Origin: Acanthococcus lagerstroemiae
Lineage: Eukaryota; Arthropoda; Insecta; Hemiptera; Eriococcidae
Assembly: GCA_031841125.1 (NCBI GenBank)
Contig: CM063110.1
Coordinates: 33,433,214-33,497,213 of the forward strand
Direction of reading: 5' to 3'
DNA length: 64,000 nucleotides
Shown here piece after piece: positions 32,831-44,924 of the stretch (positions within the stretch are counted from its first letter, which is position 1; each line of letters begins with the position of its first letter). The translations under genes and the position numbers were made by a program. The notes under the pieces are model-generated. The model ran no database searches, was not told where the DNA came from, and worked only from the letters and a program-made list of their open reading frames with translations.

Positions 32831-33125
32831 TTTTAGGTAGGTACTATTTTAAGATCAATGAGTTCTTCATAAGAATTCTTTATTTTATATGAAGTTGAGA
32901 GAAAAGGAATAAGAATGGTTGCATCAATCTTAAGAATGCTCTTGAAGAATGGGAGTCATGATCAAAAAATATTTCTCAAAAGATGAGTGGACTTATTGAT
33001 GGCAGAATTTAATTAACAGCATAACGACTACAGTGGAAGGCGAACCTGCGTAATTCTCATTTTCTTAGTGTCGTGAAAAATCCTGAAAAGTCAGGATTTT
33101 TTATTAATCAGTTTCTGTAGACACC

Positions 33126-35459
33126 GTGTATTCTATCTAGGCACCCCCTTGCCATTTGTTAGAAGTATGTTTTTCAGGCCACAGTAAAAGGAAATTTGAC
33201 TTCTAGTTAGAAGCAGCGTTCCGGGCATCGAACTGTAGAATATTCAAGACCCTTATATCCTAGAGTGATACTTAAACCACCAAGGCACAGTGGCTCTATA
33301 GGCTTTCATTTAGACGTTTACAAATTTTCAGTTTTTCAAGTGAAACCTGTATAATGTAGTAATATTTTTCAATGAACTTTTGCACACTCTTTGAGACTAA
33401 CGTTCAATTTTATAGTAACGGTTTTCGTCAGAATTAAAAAAAAAGTACATACTCGTATTATTCCACTGTACGTGTACAGACATGTACGTCGAAAACGAGC
33501 AGTGCATTGAGTAGCCGTATCTAAATGACCAGACGGCTGTTCTTTTATAAGGAGTGAGGGCGTACAAGTGCAATCCTCGGGTCAATTTGACAGCACTTAC
33601 GTACGAGTCGTAGGTACAATTCCGTTGGCGAGAAAATCGAAGTTAATCCGTCATAGTAATACCGCAATACGTTAGCTACAAATTAGGTTAGAGAGTGTAA
33701 TTTTTGATAAATGCGATTACATCGGTTCGCTGTTGCTTCGAGCTCTGTAATCATTTGTTAGCGCATAGCATCTTGTATTCAACCTATAAACGGCACTAAA
33801 CTAATAATTTTTCATTTCGAGAAAAATGACGGTTAGAACTGCCTGACTAATGGTATCCATTTATAAAAGGCTTTCTTGTCAGCCTTTTCGCCTCCTTTCG
33901 ACTCGCACTTTTCGTATACTCGTTTCAAAGCTCTGTATTCTTTTCTTATCTTTGCTTTACATTCCCAAGTATAAGCTATTCATTGCGAGATAATCGACTC
34001 TAGCTTCTGCGGCATTTTCCTTTTCATCGTTTCTGAACAAAAGCCGCAAAGTGATTCGCGGTAAATTTCGCACACCTGAATCACTTTTTTTTTTCTCTTC
34101 TTCGCCTGTTCGTTCTTTAAACCGTTCTGGCATTTACATTCACCTCAACGTTGACTTTTCTCTTCGCTGTCTGCATTTCGCTCTTTCATTATAGCTTCTA
34201 CCTCTGCCACCTTCTCGTGTTCGACGCATTAGCCGGATGTACGTGTATACTCTCGTACATACGTATGTATGGCCACCCTGGTCAGACCTTGTAGTCTAGG
34301 TAAATGAGAATCGAAAGGAATTGAAATAATTTTCTGATAACAAGCCAGAGTTCGGCGGAATTGCTCGTATGAGTAGTCTGAATCTTCGAGAACAGTCACA
34401 CAAAATCAGAAAGCAGTTTTTTTTAGTAGATTCGCCTTTTGGGAATCTTTGTGGGTGGGATCCAAAAATTGTCTTTTAAATTGAATTTTGGGATCTCGAA
34501 ACCGGTAAATTGAATGCAGTCACTATGATTGCCTTTATTTTTAGTTGAAACTCTGTGATGGGAACCAGAAGTTCCTTTGGCTGAACACCAAAATTGGTTT
34601 ACTCCAACATTTGTCTTAAGAATTGAATTCAGCGACCTTGAGAACCTACAAATTGATTATAAATTCAATATATAATGGCCATTATTCAATCACAACCCTC
34701 TGTGGTAGAATCAGAACCACCTTTGATGAACCTTATGGATCAAATCCAAAACTTATACTTGAATCGAATTCAGTGACCTCGATAACCAAATCTGTACATC
34801 GTACCACCTCGAATTTCACCTGCAATAACTCCTTGCTCATTTTTGGGAACCATCCTCTAAGCTCACTTACCTATATCGCGGAATTATTCTATATTATAAT
34901 CTATAGAAGTTTGAATTCACATGATTCTTACAAACTCAAGAGTCAAGGACCTAATGTATTTTTCAATCAGAACGTATTAATATTATTCGATCGAGCTAAA
35001 AATATCAGGGGCTTACCTTCTCAACAAGTGGAACAATTAGCCGCCCAATATTCGTTATATTTCTTTCTAAAAAATCACCGAATATAAATGACTGTTATGC
35101 GACTACCCATCTAAATTTGTATATATCTTTCTATTCCCAGCCTATCACCTCAATCTAGCTTCCTCAGTTTTCATGGGAGCCAAATATCAATGTCAGAAGT
35201 GTACTTCATAAATACGACATCCGTTTTTAAATTGTTAATTTTTCTAATTTTCAACCGCGGCCTCAGCCTAATTCCCTCACCTTCCATGGCAGTTGAAAAT
35301 CGATATCAAAAATGAATTTTATGGCCTTAAAAACATAAGAAACAATTCTAATATTGTATCTTCCTTCCTTTCTACCTCTACTCCACTCCCCTGGGCTCCA
35401 AATTTCGAGCGAGGAAATAAAGTATTCAGTGACATCGGAAATTAGTTATAGAATAATAA
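33126..35459. other. gene-free tract
   Basis: The 154-residue frame at 34623-35087 lies in a degenerate repeat containing 'gaattcagcgacctt' and 'gaattcagtgacctc' phrases and has no domain, so I do not accept it. Positions 33840-34260 are pyrimidine-rich. No gene seen. Confidence 0.45.
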
Positions 35460-37085
35460 AAGGTTTGAAAAATTTAATGGAACATGAGAAACTCACGATG
35501 AAAAATGGTGGATTCAAGAAGTGAAGAAGCTATTCGGAAACGATTGTAGTGATAGGTGGGTATCGGGATCCCAAGTATGCCCATTGTTGGTTTGCACTCT
35601 ATCTGCTCACAAAAATTGGTGGTATCAGGACAGTGGCTAACATTCTACACTCTCCTGCCTGAGGCTTGTGTTAATATCAAGCAACTAAATGGTTTGCGGT
35701 GACTCTCCCCTCTCGACCGCATATTTCGTTACGGATCGTCCTGCCTGGCTACTTTCTATGTAGCACGATGCGAGCGTCAAACAAACGTCTTTTGCCTCCT
35801 ACATTCCTATTCTTCCGATACGTGATATTTTCAATTTCTGTTGGGTTTAGTTCTAATTTTTTTTTTGTTAGTTCTAGTTTTATTTTTCCTATCATTTGAT
35901 ATTTGTTTTTGTTATTATTCATTAATTTTTTCTCCGTGTGTGTATGGGGGGGAGGGGGGGGTAGTATGACGACCAATGTATATTTTGATATAAATCTTCC
36001 TACCTGACTACTTCCTGCGTAGTACGATGTGAGTGTCTAATAAACGTCTTTTGTCTTCTACATTCCTCTACTTTCAGTGTGTGATCTTTTCAAAACTACG
36101 TTCTTCTTATGTCTCACTCTCCTTTTTCTCCCTCGGTTGGCCAGGTATAGGACATTAGTTTAGTTGAGTTACAGTTTATTGTTTTAGTATTCTCAGTCAG
36201 ATCTGTTCTGACTATCGATTGTTCAATACACGCGCTTTTTACACGCCCTCGTTTCCTTGATTTCGAATGCCCTCGTTGCGGTCTGGACTGAACACTTCTC
36301 TCGTACAATTTCCGAAAAATCCGCTGGTTTATTTCCAACCCCTCTTTCTGAGAGGTTCGGAATGGTTACGAAAAAAGTGTAACCTTTCTGATGTAGAATT
36401 TTGCGATGACTTATTTTTATTCGAAACAATTTTTTCTGGATATGATGGTTTCCAGTATTTTCGGAGACAACCAATTTTGGGAGGCTGAACCATCTGCCAT
36501 AAAATAAGCTCTCTCTGATTTTGGATGCTGCCTTTTTCTCTGAGATTCAAGGGATCTATGCAAACGATTTCTGCAAAACTTTAACTCATCAGCTCATTAT
36601 CAATAAAGAACATGAAAAACTTAATACTGGAAATGAGGAAGCTATTTTGAAAGAATTCTGGTGATAGGTAAGTACCAGGGTCCAGAAGCCTTGGCCGATG
36701 TCAATTTGTACCCTGCCTGCTCTCAGAAGTTAGTAGTATCGGAAAAGCAACAAGAATTCTACATTTTCCAATAATGTTTGTGCTAATGGGGTCATTTTTA
36801 AACCCTTTTTCTGAAAATTCCGGAATAATTATAAAAAAATTAAATATAACCTTTTTGATATAAAATTTTGCGAGGATTGATATTTGTTCGACTTAATTTC
36901 TTCTAAGTGTGACAGTTTCCTGTATCTTTGAAAAAAAAAACAATTTTGGGAGGCTTTACCATCTGTCACAAAAGAAGCTCCTTCCTGATGTCGTGTGACT
37001 TCTTCCGAGACTAAGGGGACTTACACGAACGATTTTCGCGAAATTCCAGCTCGTTATCGACAAAATCTCTCAATTTTTTTCGCTT
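35460..37085. repeat. about 465-bp tandem repeat, first unit interrupted
   Basis: Block Y (GAAGCTATT...GTGATAGGT...TTCTACA, 35500-35665) recurs at 36636-36793. Block X (CCCCTCTTTCTGAGAGGTTC...ATTTTGCGATGA...AATTTTGGGAGGCT, 36325-36635) recurs at 36794-37085. The order Y-[insertion]-X-Y-X implies at least two tandem units of about 465 bp, the first split by about 660 bp (35668-36325). Copies are roughly 70% alike by eye. No coding potential. Confidence 0.65.
35668..36325. mobile_element. insertion with internal direct repeats (LTR-like)
   Basis: This splits the tandem repeat. It contains two direct copies of about 100 bp: 35742-35845 and 36001-36103, each with TGCCTGGCTACTT / TACCTGACTACTT, GTAGCACGATGCGAG / GTAGTACGATGTGAG, and AACGTCTTTTG followed by a CTACATTCCT block. 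AATAAACG in the second copy resembles a polyadenylation signal. It may be a pair of small LTR ends or a duplicated solo LTR; the superfamily is unresolved. Confidence 0.4.
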
Positions 37086-40000
37086 CTCCAGAGTATCGCT
37101 CATAATTATGATTGAAAAAGGCATATTATGCGTGAGCTAGTTTCACGCCTAATCATTGAAAATGGATTTCGATGTCTGTGGGTCCGGAGCCGTGTCGTAT
37201 TGCCGGGCGTACACAGCATGCGAAAATGAAGTGTACTCTCGGGAGAATTAACCCTTTCACGCGCAAATGTACAAGGCTCAGGCTACGAGTGGATGTTAGC
37301 GTGTTCTGCTATCCGTTTAATGCATTTGGTGCGGTCACCGTGATATACAAGAGTATATCGTGCCATTTGATTCATTTTAATGGTAATCTTGAACGAACAG
37401 CGGCTGGGCAACGGTTGCGGCGGCCATTTTGTAAACGTCACTGTGGTCGGCCGTATAGGTGTTTTTCTGACCGACAGTGGGTGTTATTCTTTTTCGTCAC
37501 GGAAATGGAAGTCTAGTACGACGAACGGCGAAATACAGTCGGAAAAACAATGCTCGGCTTCGGTACATCTTGTCGATAAACAAGAGGTTAACATTTAAAT
37601 GGAAAAAAAGAACTTGGAAACCCTCGGAGCATTGGTGTTGTGGCATTCTTATGAACGACCTACCAAAAAGAAGAAAAACGAAAAACACAAAACAGTTAGG
37701 TTGATAATCGCCCATAAAGATGCGCACATTTGTCCCTGTTCCGCTGGTACCTTCCGTTTACCAGCGGGTACGTGCTTAAGTCCAAACTTCGGCGTAAACG
37801 CTAAAAATGCAGGCGTCTAAAAGGGGGGGGGGCCTGGGAAAAGCCACGACTAGCTCAACGAGACTCGCCCAAGGGAGGGAGGTGCCAGGGACTTGGAAGG
37901 CGGGTACCCAGATCACATGTTGAATTTTCTATAGTTCCGAGGCCAGGAGCAAAGAAAAATGAAAAAAGAAAGCTAAGGCATCTCTCTCTCTCTAAGCTAT
38001 GGTCCCTTACATTCTCTCTTACAAAAGGGTACTTATGACTTCATGTCGCTCACGCGGTGCACCACAAAAATGAAAAAGAATAAAGCAAGTTACACACCGC
38101 GGGCAGACATTTATTCGTAGAAAAACCGAAAAAGAAAAACCCCCACGGATGCGGTGGCGGTCACGAAGTTGAGGCGAAAAAAGTCACATAAGAAAGATTT
38201 CGCGAACACGCGGTCAGGTTCTGGGCTGAAAAAAAACGAAAAGTCGCGGAGCTCAGCACGCCGCGGAAAATCGCGCAAAAATCTCACTGCCAGTCGCGGT
38301 GTTGGGTAGGAAAAATGTCCACACCCAGAACGTTCTTTAAAATGCAAAAAGAGGTAAAAAAAATCAAAACAACGAGAAAAGCTCTGTCTTAAAAAATGTA
38401 AAAAAAAAGACGTTCTTCTGTCAAGAGACAGATTCACTATATCGTACACCGCTTTGATTGCAATTAGCAACAGATGCCAGAAGTGCGGGAAGGGTAGCGG
38501 GAGGAAACTGCAAGAGTATTCATGCAGTAAGATAAACTTTTGTATGTGGAGCATAGGGAATCGCTGGATGGACAGAGAGGAGAGGACGTACTTGACGTAA
38601 ATTTGTAAACCTGAAGAGGAATTCTGGATCGGTTAAACCTAGGGGGAGTTACGTCAATACTAAAGAGAAAAGGCTCTGACTAAAATTAGATTCAATACAG
38701 AACACGTTAACTAGAAGAAATCGAAATTTTGAGTATAACTTAAATTTATTAAATATAAAAAATTGACGTTTTAAAAGAAAAAGTACAAAGTGGTAAAATT
38801 AATAATTTTCTTCTCTATACGGTCGGCTCGGCTTCGGGATCCTGACTTCTATGAATTATTGGATTCGGACCTAACGACAAACATAAAACAAACGTTTGTC
38901 GTCAGTCTAAGAAATAACGAAGAGGAGAAAAGGATACGGCCCCATTGGGCGAACGTTCGAGTTTTTCGAACGGAATTCTAGCTTGAATTCTACAGGCTCC
39001 AAAGGGCGAATGTTCGAGGAAATCGAACGGAATTCCACGAGGAATTCAAATTATTACGATCGACACGAATTTGCATCGATAATTTCAACTCAAATTTTGT
39101 TGAATGGTGATGATGACTTTGGCAAAACTTGTCCGAACCGAATTACGAAATTTACGTACATACGGGAACTACACGTTCTAGATTTCTTAGATGTCAATAT
39201 TTTTACTGTCTACTGACAATACTACTGACCTGTACATCCATAACTTCCACCTCCTCGTCGGTCATATTCTCCAAATTTTGGCACAGAATTCGCGTACTAT
39301 TTCTCATGTAACTCAAAAAAAGCAACTGGCCGGAGAGGCTCGATGAAAGCTTAAACGAAGACGTTACTTTCCCTTGCTAAGCACAGCCAATTATTTATTT
39401 ATTTATCCACCCTCAAATCTATACAGCCAAATATTTTCACCATCACCGTCAACCTGCCGTATTCTTCAACGAAGTGAAGGAAACGTGAACGGAGTTGAAG
39501 TCGAAAATTTGAGAAATTTTCGACAGTACTAATGCCTGCGAAACTCCGTGAACTTGAATTTTGAAGCGCGTATTCACTCACGTGTTTCCTTGCCCTTGCC
39601 ACAGTGTGGAAGTGCGTATATTGCGCGGATGTAAAGAGGAGACAACGGCAACAGCCGTGGCGTAGGAGCATAAGGGTTTTTGGGGTTAAAACCCTCCCAA
39701 GGTAAAAACAAAGACTTGAAGAATTGCAGTTCTGAAAAAAGAATGATGTACGACGTCCAGGATTCATCGACAGTGATGATATTATTTATTTCAACGTTTG
39801 GTTTGAATACAGCATAACGTTGCTCTAAATTTGGTACCGAAAATGCCACAAAATTGAACCCCCCCCCCAAGCTCAGACCTAGCTACGTCACTGGGCGACA
39901 GAACTGCCGGAATCGGAGCCGAGGTACTTGGCTTCTGGAGCGCCCACTCTGTGGCTGTCTTTAGTCGTTCAGTGGTAACCGTAGGATCCCTCATTCTGCT

Positions 40001-41321
40001 TTATTCGACTCCCTGCGAAATTCAGTCCTAGGTTGTCGGATTTTCTTTTTTCAAGAAACACTGGCACCCGTCTTCGCAAAACGTTGGTCGGTCTCACGAA
40101 ATCTTGAGCTTTGGAGAGAAATCAGTAAAGACCAGTAATTTGTAACGAAATATAGTATTAAACAAAAAGTATTCTCAACTTTATTTTCCATAACAGAAAT
40201 CTCTTAAAACTTTTCTGTCACTATTCCAGGAATGGCGTAAATGGGAGCGGGGATGGGAGTCAAAATGACTCTCGACGCTACCATGTATTGAAGCACGTTT
40301 GATGCGAGGAAACGTACAATTTTTCATTTTCCTTTAGAAACACCAAATGGCATGACTAGAAGGGATGCTGCATATTAATTAAGCCAGACACGTTTCTATA
40401 TTTCGCCTTCTATTTCTGGGAAATATTGCTTAGTATTATACTCGTATTTCATTGAATTTTATTGGTTTCGCGAAGAGCTTTAGCCTGAGCTTTTGATAGT
40501 ATGAATAAATAATCAATCCTAGAGGTGACCTTTCAGAGTTTTAACGTAACCGAGTATATTTTTGAGGTTGCTCTGATATTATCTTGAAATCTGTGGCGTT
40601 TGAAGGCATGTTGATGAATTGCGAAGCTTACTGTACATGTAGATAATGCTTACAAAGAAATGTATATCGAATGTAAGCTAAACGTCCGAGTAGATTTACT
40701 TTTGAACCGGGGGCAGATTGATACTGAAATTTTCATCGGTATGAATATTTTCGAACCAGTTCAGAACAGATTTTAGTCCAGGAATCAGCTCTTCACTCCG
40801 ATTAGGTGGGACATTTTCCCCTTGCCCGCAATGGTAATGTTGAATTCACGAAAGAAATATGCTGTTTGCACGAAATATTTAAATGACAAGCGCAGTAACA
40901 AGTACGAAACAGAAAAAGAAAGAGTTTGAAGAAAAAATTAAACTTCAGAACGCAGTATAATTCACTTACACGATAAAATAAAATACGCCCGGAATTTTAA
41001 TACCTTCTACAAACATTGAAAAAAAGAGACACGATATTACTGCGCCCGAAATAAAAAGTTCAAATTCTCGGCCTTCATCATACTTGCCACAAATTTACAA
41101 TTGCGCACAAATTAATGTGAAAATCAAATTTTGGAGCAATAAAAATCTATGAATCGATTCTCCCCCTCCTCAGGAGCCACAAATTTAGATTAAGAGCCAA
41201 ACCGATATCAAAAACGAATTCGTTGAGTTCGAAACCCCTCGATGATCTCGATGTGGTAATTCGCATAAATAATAGGTCTAAAAATTCCTAATGTACTGTA
41301 ATAAAGGGTAATTTTTACACA
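37086..41321. other. long gene-free tract
   Basis: I find no supportable gene in 4.2 kb. Overlapping plus-strand frames at 37172-37820 cover a moderately GC stretch without recognised domains. A (TC)n run lies at 37981-37993. A short duplication, GGGCGAACGTTCGAG versus GGGCGAATGTTCGAG followed by CGAACGGAATTC, lies at 38946 and 39005. A C run at 39858-39867 is followed by CTAGCTACGTCACTG, resembling an end of the element at 4.0 kb. Confidence 0.45.
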
Positions 41322-41392
41322 CCCACTCTTTTTTGTTCTCTCAACTGAAGCCCTGAAATCCGCCCTTTCGAGCATTACCTCAGAGCTCCCCT
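41322..41392 (-). mobile_element. tRNA-derived SINE, family 2, 3' fragment
   Basis: The reverse complement reads CTGAGGTAATGCTCGAAAGG, then GCGGATTTCAGGGCT and CAGTTGAGAG, matching the 3' halves of the two copies at 42.7-43.2 kb. The tRNA-like head is absent, so it is a 5'-truncated copy on the opposite strand. Confidence 0.75.
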
Positions 41393-42727
41393 CTATGGCG
41401 TTTCTAGAGTACTTAAGAAAAAATTCTTAATTATCGTTTTTATAGAAAATTGGATCCCTCTTAAACTCATGGATCTCCTATCTCCACGAGTCTGTACGTT
41501 ATCCGCGATGACGTATCATTTTTGTGTTTAAACAACATAATATACTGTATGCATGTCATTTCGTGATATCGATTTTAAAACTCGTAATTTAAACTTTTTT
41601 TTTCGTGGCTTCACATTTCGTTCAATCACACTTTTTATTTCGTGCTATTTAATACTTCCCATAAATTTTTATTAGATATGAATTTAAATGAATTGAAAAA
41701 ACGTCTGTTATCTTCAATGACCTTCGATAATCCTACTAATTGTCTTGAAATGAAATTACCCCTACGATAAAAATAGTAGAAACTTCCTATTGATTCCTCA
41801 GGAATTCTGATAATTTTACGGAGACTTTTCTAGGAACTAAATTAATTGATACATCCACTAGAGAGCAAATTTTCTCTCAAACTCTCTGTATCCGAATTGA
41901 AAACAGTTGCTCATGTATCATCAGATGAATTAAATATGGCCTAAAGATCAGTTCGTAACAACGGAATGCTTCAAATAATTTTGTATTAAAGCGAAATCAA
42001 AGCTTTAGTTGTAATATGCGTTTCTACAGGAACTCAGATTTCTATCAAGTCTGATAGAGATCAAGTCTTTAAAAGAAACAGCACTGTGTTCAATTCCTCA
42101 ATCTTATTCGAGAAAGTAAAAACGAGTTAAGCCGTTGCAATTGTTGCAAAAAGAAAGTTGATATTGATCCGGAAGCAGAGTTCAAAAAGCAGCATCGCCG
42201 TTCGCCGCATTCCCAAACGATTCGACTCAAGTAACGAAAATCAAACGGAAATGATTTTTTACCAGTTCTATATAGATCCGAATTTTACAAGGTTTTAGAC
42301 CGTCTGACCATGGAAATGAAAGAAAAAATCGAAAATTTGTGTGAAATGTTGAATCCTTTCCATAATCTTCTTGAGATTCCCTTGAAATGAGAAAATTTTT
42401 ATTGTACGTAAGTATTTACAGTTAATTCGACGAACAATAATTTGCGAAACAATCTCTCAGAATATTATTAAATTCAGGTATCACCAGTTAACCACTGGCA
42501 TACTATCAATACGTAGGGCTGATACGACGACCTACCTGTAAGGGGCACATAGGCAATGGACAGCGACGCATTTTCCCGTGAGTTCGTCATGTAGCTTTTA
42601 TTATGCATGTCTGTGATGTATTCACTTTTCTAGTAGAAATCGATATTTCTAACCAAACTTCACATTTCTTACAAAAGTTTGCATTTCTATAGCGCAAAGT
42701 CGCAATTCTAACAAAAATTCGCATTTT
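41393..42727. other. gene-free AT-rich tract
   Basis: No gene or recognisable repeat is visible. Confidence 0.5.
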
Positions 42728-42960
42728 GGGCGGGTTTATGTAGGAGTGGATAGTGTGCTAGTCTCGAAATCCGGAGGTCCCTGGTTCGAGCCCCCACGTA
42801 GCAACTCGCTACATTTCGACCTAGGCCGGTTTTCCGGCAAAAAGAGAAGAAGGCTAAGACAGCACTAACAGTCTCCTCGACGGGTCTGAGGTAGTGCTCG
42901 AAAGGACGAATTTCAGGGCTCGAGTTGAGAGCACAAATTAGAAAAGAGTATCTTGAATTA
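42728..42960 (+). mobile_element. tRNA-derived SINE, family 2, copy A
   Basis: The head is tRNA-like: GGAGTGGATAGTGTGCTAG in the A-box/D-arm position and a B box GGTTCGAGCCC (42783-42793). It is followed by a conserved body (GTAGCAACTCGCTACATTTC, CCGGTTTTCCGGCAA, GCACTAACAGTCTCC, AGTGCTCGAAAGGAC). Copy B, 16 bp downstream, is about 85% identical by eye. The minus-strand frame spanning both copies (42708-43316) is an artefact of this repeat. Confidence 0.85.
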
Positions 42961-42975
42961 AGATATTTTTTGAGT

Positions 42976-43205
42976 GATCTGGTTGGCCGAGTGGATAGCG
43001 CGATGGTTTTGGAATCTGTAGGTCCCGGGTTCGAGCCCACGTAGCAACTCGCTACACTTCGACCCAGGCCGGCTTTCCGGCAAGAAGAGAAGAGGGTTAA
43101 GGCAGCCCTAACTGTCTCCCCGACGTTTCTGAGATAATGCTCGAAAGAGCGGATTCCAGGGCTTGGGTTGAGGGCAAAAATGAGCTTAAGAAAAGAAGGC
43201 CAGGT
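42976..43205 (+). mobile_element. tRNA-derived SINE, family 2, copy B
   Basis: The best-preserved copy: A box TGGCCGAGTGG (42984-42994) fits the consensus exactly and B box GGTTCGAGCCC (43028-43038) differs at one position. The body matches copy A through CAGGGCTTGGGTTGAGGGCA and ends in an AAG-rich tail. The head resembles a Ser/Leu-type tRNA start (GGTTGGCCGAGTGG). A genuine tRNA gene is ruled out because the acceptor stem does not close and the unit is repeated with a common non-tRNA body. Confidence 0.88.
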
Positions 43206-44662
43206 TGGCACTAGAAAAGTTCTGGTTTTTACTATATGTAGGCTACATGTATGCTTATCAAAGATTGAAACTAAACGAATTCTTTTTGACGGACTTGAGA
43301 AAAACAACAGAGACATGAAATATGAAGATGTGGCTTGTATGTTCCGATGAATATTTTACTGCTCACGCATGAAGTTTGTAGTAAATGTGGATATATTGGA
43401 AAACGAAGACCGCAGGTGCTGAGAAGGCGATGAGAGAGCTCACTTGTGACGCTGAACTCGGAAAAAAATTTCGTTTAATGCTATATTTAGTTTCATCCAT
43501 TTCTTGCCTTTTAATTTTAGCGGTAAACTGCGTCAGCGTCTGAACACTCCAAGGCTGACTTTTCCCGATCGCATTTGGGTAAACAGTTCCTACTTTTTTC
43601 TTTCTTTCTTTCAAGCCGTGTATCGCAGCGTACAGAATTGGGTCATTTTGTACATTTCCGACGCCTTTTTTCTCTCGCTCCATTTGAAAAGAAGATTCTG
43701 TAGGCAGTTTACCGCGCGCGCAGTTGACTTTTAAAACAACATCGTGGGAGCAGACGTGTACTCGTATATATAACCGACGCAGAAAACGACCTGTAAAATA
43801 AATGGAAATTTGTATCAACCTAAAAAACTCTTTTCTACTTTCGCCGTGTTATTACGCCGGCAAAAAATCAGTTATTCTTTTTATCTCGGTTGTTTTTGCT
43901 GGTCGCCATTAACCCTTATAAACAGCAGGTTCACGATATACACCACAGTATATATACACTCATTACACTGATGGAAATGGTGGGAATATCATTCTGCTTT
44001 TAAAAAGGTCGAGACAAAATAGCGTAAAAACAAAAACAAAAAAAAAAGAGAGGTAATATCGTTAATTACGAGGGATTATATTAATCATATTATGAACGAG
44101 GAAGAAACGTGAAAGGGGGAGACAAAGAGTATTTTTATCCCCGATACGTATACCCGTATCCACAATCCGGATAATATAAACGATCCACGTGTTCGAGAGA
44201 AAACTACACACCTGTTCGCGACGTAAGCTCGTCGTAATCCGCCGTCCTCAATTCGCATTCTTTCTTTCCTTCTGCGAGAGGGAAAGTGCATTATTATCGA
44301 ACGTGAGTCTCGGATCACATATTTTCTAATTGTTCCACCTTTTTCCTTTTTCATTCGGCTGCGATATTTCTTTGCTGCCGCACGACCCCGCCGCATCGAC
44401 CTTCACGTTTTCGGCTGCTACCTCGCAAAAAAAAAAAAAAGGGAAAAACTGGGGTGTGCTTATGCCAGTCGCCTTTTAAACACGCTGCGCCGCGCCGCCG
44501 TCGTGTATTGTGACATCGTGAAACGCATTTCTTTTATATCTGGCGATGTCGTAAAGGGCTAATCCTATTTCAGTTCCGAGTGCAACAGTTCAATCGTATG
44601 TTACCCGAGAGCGATTATGAAATGCGCCCGATTTAGCTCACTTCGCGGATCGAAAAAATCAA
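43206..44662. other. gene-free tract with CpG-rich end
   Basis: Positions about 44090-44660 are CpG-rich and apparently unique (TTCGCGACGTAAGCTCGTCG, CGCTGCGCCGCGCCGCCGTC). The 151-residue minus-strand frame at 43363-43818 and the 103-residue one at 44085-44396 have no recognised domain. Confidence 0.4.
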
Positions 44663-44875
44663 TCAAGTAAAACATCGCGGTATAGTAATCGAAGTTAGAC
44701 GAATCATATAGGTGTCATCAGAAAACTTCTCTAAAATGTACCAACTCGAATCACAACAATCTAGGTGTTTCAAAAAATCTAAATTGCAGGGAAACAAACT
44801 CCATTGCGGACTTTTGTCGCGAACCCGACTCTGGCCAAACACAACTTTCAGGAAGATCAGAAAGAAATCTACCAA
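44663..44875 (-). pseudogene. possible Gypsy integrase C-terminal remnant
   Basis: The minus strand yields SRVRDKSPQW and, after about 25 residues, SSWYILEKFSDDTYMIRL. This resembles the short SH3-like C-terminal end of Gypsy integrases (W.GPY.I..K.SD..Y.IR). No other Gypsy motif lies nearby. The match is short, so it may be chance. Confidence 0.3.
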
Positions 44876-44924
44876 ACAGTAAGGGCATAAAGAAGGGAAA
44901 ACTAGCGAAGAAGGAATATGAGGA

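Larger units (their letters stand above)
28427..33125. mobile_element. compound region bounded by GGTGTCTA inverted ends
   Basis: The left end reads GGTGTCTATAGGACCTG; the reverse complement of the right end reads GGTGTCTACAGAAACTG (13 of 17). Both are followed inward by Gly/Lys-codon-like GAAAAGTCAGGA words. Near the left end are AAAAAGTGGCTAAAAAGTGG repeats (28795-28830) and transposase-tail remains (29150-29420). The R1 fragment at 30.6 kb, Gypsy piece at 31.46 kb and a GC-rich block lie between. The simplest reading is one old DNA transposon bloated by later insertions, but two unrelated ends facing each other cannot be excluded. Confidence 0.45.

Noticed and set aside
34623..35087. 154-residue open frame on the plus strand
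   Set aside because: It overlaps the degenerate 'gaattcagcgacctc' repeat, has Ser/Asn/Ile-biased composition and no recognisable domain or splice context.
37249..37826. Possible piggyBac-like element starting TTAACCCTTTCACGCGCAAA
   Set aside because: The TTAA-CCCTTT start is suggestive and a loosely similar CCCTTTTAGACGCCTGCATT lies inverted near 37810, but there is no second TTAA and no transposase.
38111..38554. 147-residue minus-strand frame rich in Phe and Leu
   Set aside because: It reflects the A-rich plus strand; no domain or signal-peptide logic.
42976..43050. Possible tRNA gene (Ser/Leu-like)
   Set aside because: The B box is good but the acceptor stem does not close and the sequence continues into a body shared with neighbouring copies, so it is a SINE head.
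42708..43316. 202-residue minus-strand open frame with an internal repeat
   Set aside because: The internal repeat is simply the two SINE copies read on the opposite strand; not a protein.
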